DNA of 64,000 nt, from positions 2,063,001 to 2,127,000 of the forward strand of contig JAPFBL010000068.1 of the NCBI GenBank assembly GCA_026182355.1, written 5' to 3'. Each line of letters opens with the position of its first letter. Positions within the stretch are counted from its first letter, which is position 1. This stretch comes from Hermatobates lingyangjiaoensis (lineage: Eukaryota; Arthropoda; Insecta; Hemiptera; Hermatobatidae). Below, in pieces: positions 58,191-64,000 of the stretch. The translations under genes and the position numbers were made by a program. The notes beneath the pieces were generated by a model. The model ran no database searches. It was given only the letters and a program-made list of their open reading frames with translations, and was not told where the DNA came from.

Positions 58191-60590
58191 AATCACATTT
58201 AGTGCACAAGCTGTAAGCACAGTTACTAGAAGTCCACGAGTTACTTGTAGGCAAGGTGAAAGGGCCGTCAGGGTTAATTATAGAGCAGCTTATGCGGTTA
58301 CAACATAATTACATGGTTTTTTTTCTTCATTTATTAACTTTCATTGTGAACGAAATTTGTGATTCAAAATTGATTCTTCAGTGGCGTTTAGTTATTATTT
58401 TATACAAGATAGAGACAAATGTTAAACGTAGAAGTACACTATTAGTGTGGGCGTTTTCAATACTGTAAAGGAAAACAAGCCGATTATCCACTGAACAAAG
58501 AGTACAAAAATTCATTTAATATTTTATTAAGGATAATGGAAAGAAAAAGATGTTATAAAAACAGTCTATATTTAGAAGAAACCACTTTGTGGCATTTATG
58601 AATTAACTTCTGACCAACATTAGCTCCATCTAATACACGTATTATTTGACATTTCTGACCTCATTAAGGTTGTTTCCAATACCATTGTTTATAAAGATTT
58701 AAGCATCACTTGTGTACTTCGGCAGAAAGTGAGTTCCATTGGTCGATTGCGTGCACTTATTTCAGTTGTGGGTTCCTGCAGTAGAATCCTGCAGGATTCT
58801 ACTTCGGAAGATTAACATTTTGGCTTGCACAATTTTTTGAGCTTAACGATCTTTAATTTCGTTTCTTTTATAAACAAATTTAGGGTCATTACCCTGATTG
58901 ATCTTGAATTTTCAGTATTAATGGTATGAATACCTTTAACCATACATGTATCAGCTTCATTCATACAGGGTTACCCAGAAAAATACGGCCCCTATTTTTT
59001 GATGATCATCATTTCTAACACAAGCATAACTTTATACTAGCTGTATAAATTAAAATAAAGATTGGTGGTAACTGGTTTATTTCATTTAAAACTGTGGTTT
59101 CAACATGACAGAGCAACTTACCTCAATTTGAATCTGCCTAAGCATTAACTGAAAGAGGCCAGTTAAAAATGAGAGAGGATGATATTAAAATGCATCAAAC
59201 TCTTACCCATATACTAATAAGAACAATTGATTAATCTAAATCTTGATTGATTCTAAATCAACTTCTTCACTCTTCGATTAAGTTTGAATCATCCTTGCGT
59301 TTAATAGGCATTCTAATAACAAAAAATAATATGTTAGTACTAATAAAAAACGATGCGACATTCCTTGTGATTTCCTTTTTCAGATTATTGCGTAAGCGAC
59401 AGGTTCCTTGAGAAACACCAAGGAAAAGGAAATCAGACGTATATTATTTTTTCACAATATTCCTATGAAGTGTTCACAGCCATCACATAGCTATCTTTCT
59501 TTCTATGTATAGGTTTGGAAAGAGGAGGATATCTGCATACCTCTGAGGAGGTTCATATCAAGTGCTTTTGCTACACATAAAGGATATTGAAGTTTGCCTC
59601 AAACTTGTCTTTATGACACAGTGAATTATTGATTAATATGTTGTAGTCAAATTCAGGTTTACTATAGCAGCATTATTGAAATATTCACGATTATGATGCA
59701 GTTGCATTATAGACACTTATACTAACTTCCTCCTAGCATATTCAGGATTATGATAAAGTAGAAATATTGATGCTTTGATTAGATGCTGCGGTCGTTTTTA
59801 GGTGGACAGTACAATATCAACAAGATATTCTTATTTATGATTAACGATCTAAATTGTTGTCAATATCCCGGTAAATCATCATCTTCATCAGCCAGAGTAT
59901 GTTTTAGGATTGCTCTGATATTTCGTTTTCCACTTCAAAATGACTGCATCATGGGAGACATCTCAATGAGTGAACGTAAGTGGTTTCATGGCCATCATAA
60001 AGCAGTCGTAAACATTGTTGAACTCTTCGCAGACGTCATCGTTAATAAAAAGAAAACACAAGTCGGCTGGTTAAGACTCGGCAGTATTAAAGTTTTGAAA
60101 TCTCTTCTCAGCCTGCAGTTCGTTTAATTGCCATTAAATCTTCTCTCTCCCACCCTTCTAAATAATTTCTTCAATAACTTCTCTCTTTAAAGAGAAGAAA
60201 GAAAGAATTGTTTCAATCATTCTATAACAAATTAAATTTAATTAACTTTTCCAATTGATCCCTTGTTTTTTTTCTATTACGACTGAAATAAAAACTTGAA
60301 TCTTTAATTCAACTATTTGCTTAACTGCCTTTATGTAATAAAAAAACAATTAAATTTTACTTTGTTGAAGTAGCTATATTTAATGGAGAAACTGAATATT
60401 ATAAGAGCTAAAGAATCATATTTTAGTTCTTCAAGAAAATAATGCAATTATGGATATATCTTATCTTTCCATGTGGATATCTTCAGGTTATAAACTTAAC
60501 GTAAACTGTTTACATGTGTTTATGCTTACGTATAAATATAAGCAGAAGAGGGAGCGAGTGAAAGAGAGAGAAAGAGAGTTCGTGTCTGTG
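58191..60590. other. gene-less stretch
   Basis: A 114-residue + frame (59783-60127) has ordinary composition but no recognisable domain. It contains an internal perfect donor consensus AAC|GTAAGTGG (near 59976). Treated as unsupported. Confidence 0.35.

Positions 60591-60594
<4 letters not shown>

Positions 60595-60657
<63 letters not shown>
60595..60657. repeat. (GA)n microsatellite
   Basis: About 31 GA units, preceded by an impure purine tract from about 60547 and followed by a GT-rich tract to about 60705. Open frames through it (GA read as RE repeats, CT as SL repeats) are artefacts. Confidence 0.97.
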
Positions 60658-60661
<4 letters not shown>

Positions 60662-60705
60662 AATAAAGAGTGAGTGTTGTGTGAGTGTGTGTGTTGTTTG
60701 TATGT

Positions 60706-63137
60706 GTATGCCTTATCAAAGAGGTATGAGAATTCTATTGAACTGAGGAAGTAAAGGAGTGAAGCATAAAAGGTTGAAAACGTTAAAAGAAGGCACCAAA
60801 CAGCGGAAGGGAAGACCTAGTGGACTAGCTTAAAAGATGTGTAATCCAAGCAACAGACAAGATTGAGGAAACCTCTTACTGCTGAGGACCTCAATCTATT
60901 CAAAGTTAGAATCAGTAATCATTGAGTCAATTCAATGCAATGTCTTTCTCTGGAGCTACTAAAAACAGAGTGTAAGTTGGGAGATCCAGGATTACCGAAT
61001 TCAAAGGAGCCATCCAGAAGGAACCAGAGACAGTAGTTTTATACTAGTTTTTTTTATACTAGTTCTGGCAGGCTTCAAGGAATTCATACAGAAGATTAAG
61101 AAATTATCCCTATCGAAAGTTCAGGCTTTCCTTTTGGGTCACCATAAACATTATTTATAGAATGATTAATTAAGAAAAATACTAAGTGTTTGGTATGCTG
61201 TTATCCTCGCAGAAATCGTTTCGGGAAAAACAGCCTTTAAGAGGCATGAGAGATCAATAAGCGAGCTCATGACATGTGTGGTGCTAGCGGTCCCTCAGTC
61301 AATAATCATTTTACAAATTAAGCAGTGCTGTGAAAAGCCTGTAATATATGAACTCCACTCAGTAGTTAATCTAGATCGACAAACGAAAATAACCTAAACC
61401 GAATAAAAGAAAACGAAATTAGGTCTCGTTTTGACGTTTTCAACACTGTAAATCTGTCTCTATATTCAATTCATTGACGTCATCAAGTCGTTTTGAAATA
61501 TTTATTACACTGATATACGTGCGATATTTCTAATTAGACAATGAAATCAAATATTATTGTTAATAATTCCATTTTTTGATCACTATTCAATTTTATTAAA
61601 TATTTATTATTGTTAAATAAGTATAGCTTTTGTTCCAAGTTCTCTCTGTTAATTTGGTGATATATTTCAGACAACTATTTAACCATATTCATGGACGAAC
61701 TTTTACACTTAACATAAAATTCATCTAGTCGATAAAAAAAAAATTATTTCGTTTTTAACTTCAACTCTTTCAACTTGTCGAAAACTAAGTTGACTTGCAA
61801 TGGAGAAAAAGGAGACACTGCTGAGGATCTAATTATTAACCTTTATCTTGATTTCATAGCCTTATATCATCCAACAACCTCAACAAGTTAGGAGAATCAA
61901 CCAAATCGTTTTCTTCATTCACAATTACCCCGTTCTGATCATGCAGTGACGCAGAAATCTTTGCAGCTTTATAATTCTTTAACCAATTGCCAGTTTATAT
62001 TTTCTTTTTTCACTGTTATCATTTCTTGTTTATTACTGAAAAAGCTGTTAGGAGGTTTGAAAATGTCGAAGCTCTAAAGATATATTTATCAAGAAAATGA
62101 ATTTTGCTATTTCCTTCAACTTGATGGATTGTCTGAAGGGATGTAATTAAGAGGAGGGAATGAATTAGGTTCATAACAATGCTTCCCTTCTCGACTCTAA
62201 CTTGATTTATCTTCTGACAAGTTGATACAGATGAAGTTAAAAAAAAATAATTAGTTCTTATTTAAATGTAATAATTTTAAGATTGTCAAAGTTGTGTACT
62301 GAAAATGAATAAATAGTTTTTTGAAATATATTGGCAAGTGAATAAAGTGTTAAAGAACTGAAGTCTTACTATGTTTTAACATTATGATCAAATTAAATTT
62401 TTATTAAATAAATTGAATTATATTTGAAAAAATTGATTACTTTGATTTTATGAAAGCAGCTGTAGTTTTAGTTGAGTTATTTTGAATGGTTGTATAATAC
62501 GGTATCTGAAAAAAAGATCTTTTCCAAGGCTCTAAAGAAGAGTGAATTCTAGGTGTTACAAATTTATTCGCACTTGTAAATGTACTTTTTGATTTATAAA
62601 TGTTATAATTATATTATTCAAGTGTAATTTTTCAAAAGTCTCTGTACAAAATTCTTAAAAAACCCTTTCAGTAAAAGCATATATATTTTCCGAATATTTA
62701 AGTTTTTATTTAGTCGATTGCACTGCTGCATTGTGCAATATTATTTTCAACCATATAAAACCGACATTTTTAAATACGTTATTTTTAGCGATTTTTTTTT
62801 ATATAAAATAGTAGTTTTCGATGTTATTGCTGATACTACGTTTCGTTTTCGGTTTCCTGTTTTGAATAGATGTTTCTTTTTTTATTGAAACATATTAAAC
62901 ATGTAAATAAATTAAATTATAAGAGAAAAAACAAAAGACGGATTGCCCGAAAATTTCAGTTTGTAAGTGTGTTTCTTTACTCTGTGTGTTATTCTTCTTC
63001 GATTTTGAACCCGTATTGTGTACAGTTTGGATCGTCTTTTCGATTTTATAGTGAATAAGTAAAATTAAAAATGTATTAAAATAAATAACATTTCGAAGTC
63101 TATATGCGCCATAAATATTGCAACTGTTTTAGTATTT
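60706..63137. other. gene-less AT-rich stretch
   Basis: No coding signal or RNA gene recognised. Confidence 0.4.
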
Positions 63138-63985
63138 GTGGTGTGGCAATAAAGGAACCGGACTCCTGCTCTATCCTTTATTGAAAAAAAATCAGACAAT
63201 TGATAACTTGTCCCCTTTAGTGTTGTCCCCTCCACGATCCATGTGAATTATCCACTGTTGGAAGCAGTGCTGCAGGTTTTTTTTTGTTATACTGATTAAC
63301 ATTTCCGTCGCTTTTTCTTTCATTGCATCCACGACTCAAAGCTGGTTCCTTTGAGCGCAGATTTAAGTTTCGTAAACAGAAAAAAGTCGTATGGTGCTGG
63401 GTATGGCTAGTATGGTGGATGTTCCATCACAGGAAAGTTGTTTTTCCAAAAATTCCATTACAGATGGAGGGGAGTGTGTCGGCGTATTGTCCTGATGAAG
63501 AATCCATGAGGTCTTCTTCGACATCTCTGGTCTCTTCCGCATCCGTTCACGGATGATATTCAAAACATTTTTATAATAAATCTGATTTACTGTCTGACCT
63601 TCAGGCACCCAATCAATGTACATACTCTCCCGGATATAAAAAAAAATCATCGATTTAAATTTGCATTTGCTGATGCGCGCTTTCTTCACTCTAGAGGTTA
63701 GGTTTCTTTCAATGCATGGAATATCGTTTAGTCTCTGGATCATATTGAAAAATCCAGGTGTTATCACACGTATTTGCAGTTAATCAGGACTATTTTCAGT
63801 GTTATCAAGAGCGTCAGATGTAAGAGACGCTTCTAACAGCTGCGGCCAGACTAATCGCAGGGCATATGTAAAACTTTTCGTGAGGGTTGAGAGAAGTCTA
63901 CCGATTTATATTCCACTATCCTCTTCATCATGACATCACTGGAAATGAGGAAAAAATCAATCCAATTTCTTTATTGCCACACCAC
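63138..63985 (-). mobile_element. internally deleted mariner element with both TIRs
   Basis: Perfect 17-bp terminal inverted repeats GTGGTGTGGCAATAAAG at 63138-63154 and its complement at 63969-63985, extending imperfectly inward. About 848 bp, against roughly 1.3 kb for a full mariner. The interior encodes transposase remnants on the minus strand. Flanking TA dinucleotides are near both ends but cannot be assigned exactly. Confidence 0.85.
63190..63860 (-). pseudogene. mariner (DD34D) transposase, catalytic half only, frameshifted
   Basis: Reading the minus strand through frameshifts: a worn LDNTENSPD block (about 63800), CDNTWIFQYDPETKRYSMH (first catalytic D at 63763-63765; usual motif GDETWIFQYDPETK), KARISKCKFKSMIFF, VPEGQTVNQIYYKNVLNII, SWILHQDNTPTH (second D at 63489-63491), then PY, stop, PYPAPYDFFLFTKLKSALKG (third D at 63386-63388) and LQHCFQQW. 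The spacing is about 92 codons D1-D2 and about 34 residues D2-D3, as in mariners. Most of the N-terminal DNA-binding half is deleted. It cannot encode an active enzyme. Confidence 0.85.
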
Positions 63986-64000
63986 GTATGCGTCAAAAAG

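Noticed and set aside
59783..60127. 114-residue open frame with an internal GTAAGT donor consensus
   Set aside because: No recognisable domain, no clear acceptor pairing, and length within chance in 64 kb of six frames.
60450..60746. 98-residue open frame and its minus-strand partner
   Set aside because: Both are translations of the GA/CT microsatellite.

Overview
This is AT-rich nuclear DNA from an animal, most likely an invertebrate. It carries introns-worth of unorganised AT-rich sequence, tRNA- and 5S-derived SINE-type repeats, mariner and Penelope-like retroelement (PLE) remnants, many short fold-back elements, two minisatellites and simple repeats. Nothing looks bacterial, viral or organellar. 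I cannot name the species. The 5S-like segment has an arthropod/invertebrate-type 5S core, but that is weak evidence.

No complete host gene is visible. The best host-gene signal is one candidate internal exon on the + strand (25485-25597), just downstream of a 29-bp minisatellite. A CpG-dense patch (15120-15310) in otherwise CpG-poor DNA may mark a promoter, an exon or a recent insertion. Most open frames are short chance ORFs.

Layout. 0-5 kb: CA-repeat-headed repeat, a TIR element (761-1297) and a SINE. 5-19 kb: several fold-back (inverted-repeat) elements, a 5S-derived segment and the CpG patch. 19.7-20.3 kb: degenerate satellite split by a SINE. 22.5 kb: SINE. 24.9-25.6 kb: minisatellite plus candidate exon. 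28 kb: a large palindrome. 32.5-35.5 kb: a composite repeat, then a decayed PLE with RT and GIY-YIG domains. 37.7 kb: a mariner N-terminal DNA-binding half that is still open. 42.4-45.2 kb: repeated 55-bp segment, 38-bp minisatellite and two fold-backs. 50.6-52.5 kb: fold-back, second PLE remnant, MITE. 53.3-53.9 kb: second copy of the composite repeat. 56 kb: the best SINE. 60.6 kb: GA microsatellite. 63.1-64 kb: an internally deleted mariner with both terminal repeats.

The most interesting signal crosses these families. At least twelve sites in about seven otherwise different repeat families share one architecture: a CTGANGA-like box, one extra base, a short self-complementary hairpin, then GAA followed in most copies by a 4-6 base palindrome starting with A and ending with T. 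This is the hammerhead ribozyme core with a very short palindromic stem III, a type known from Penelope-like elements, but with a consistent one-base insertion before stem II. One copy lies directly downstream of a PLE GIY-YIG fragment in this window.
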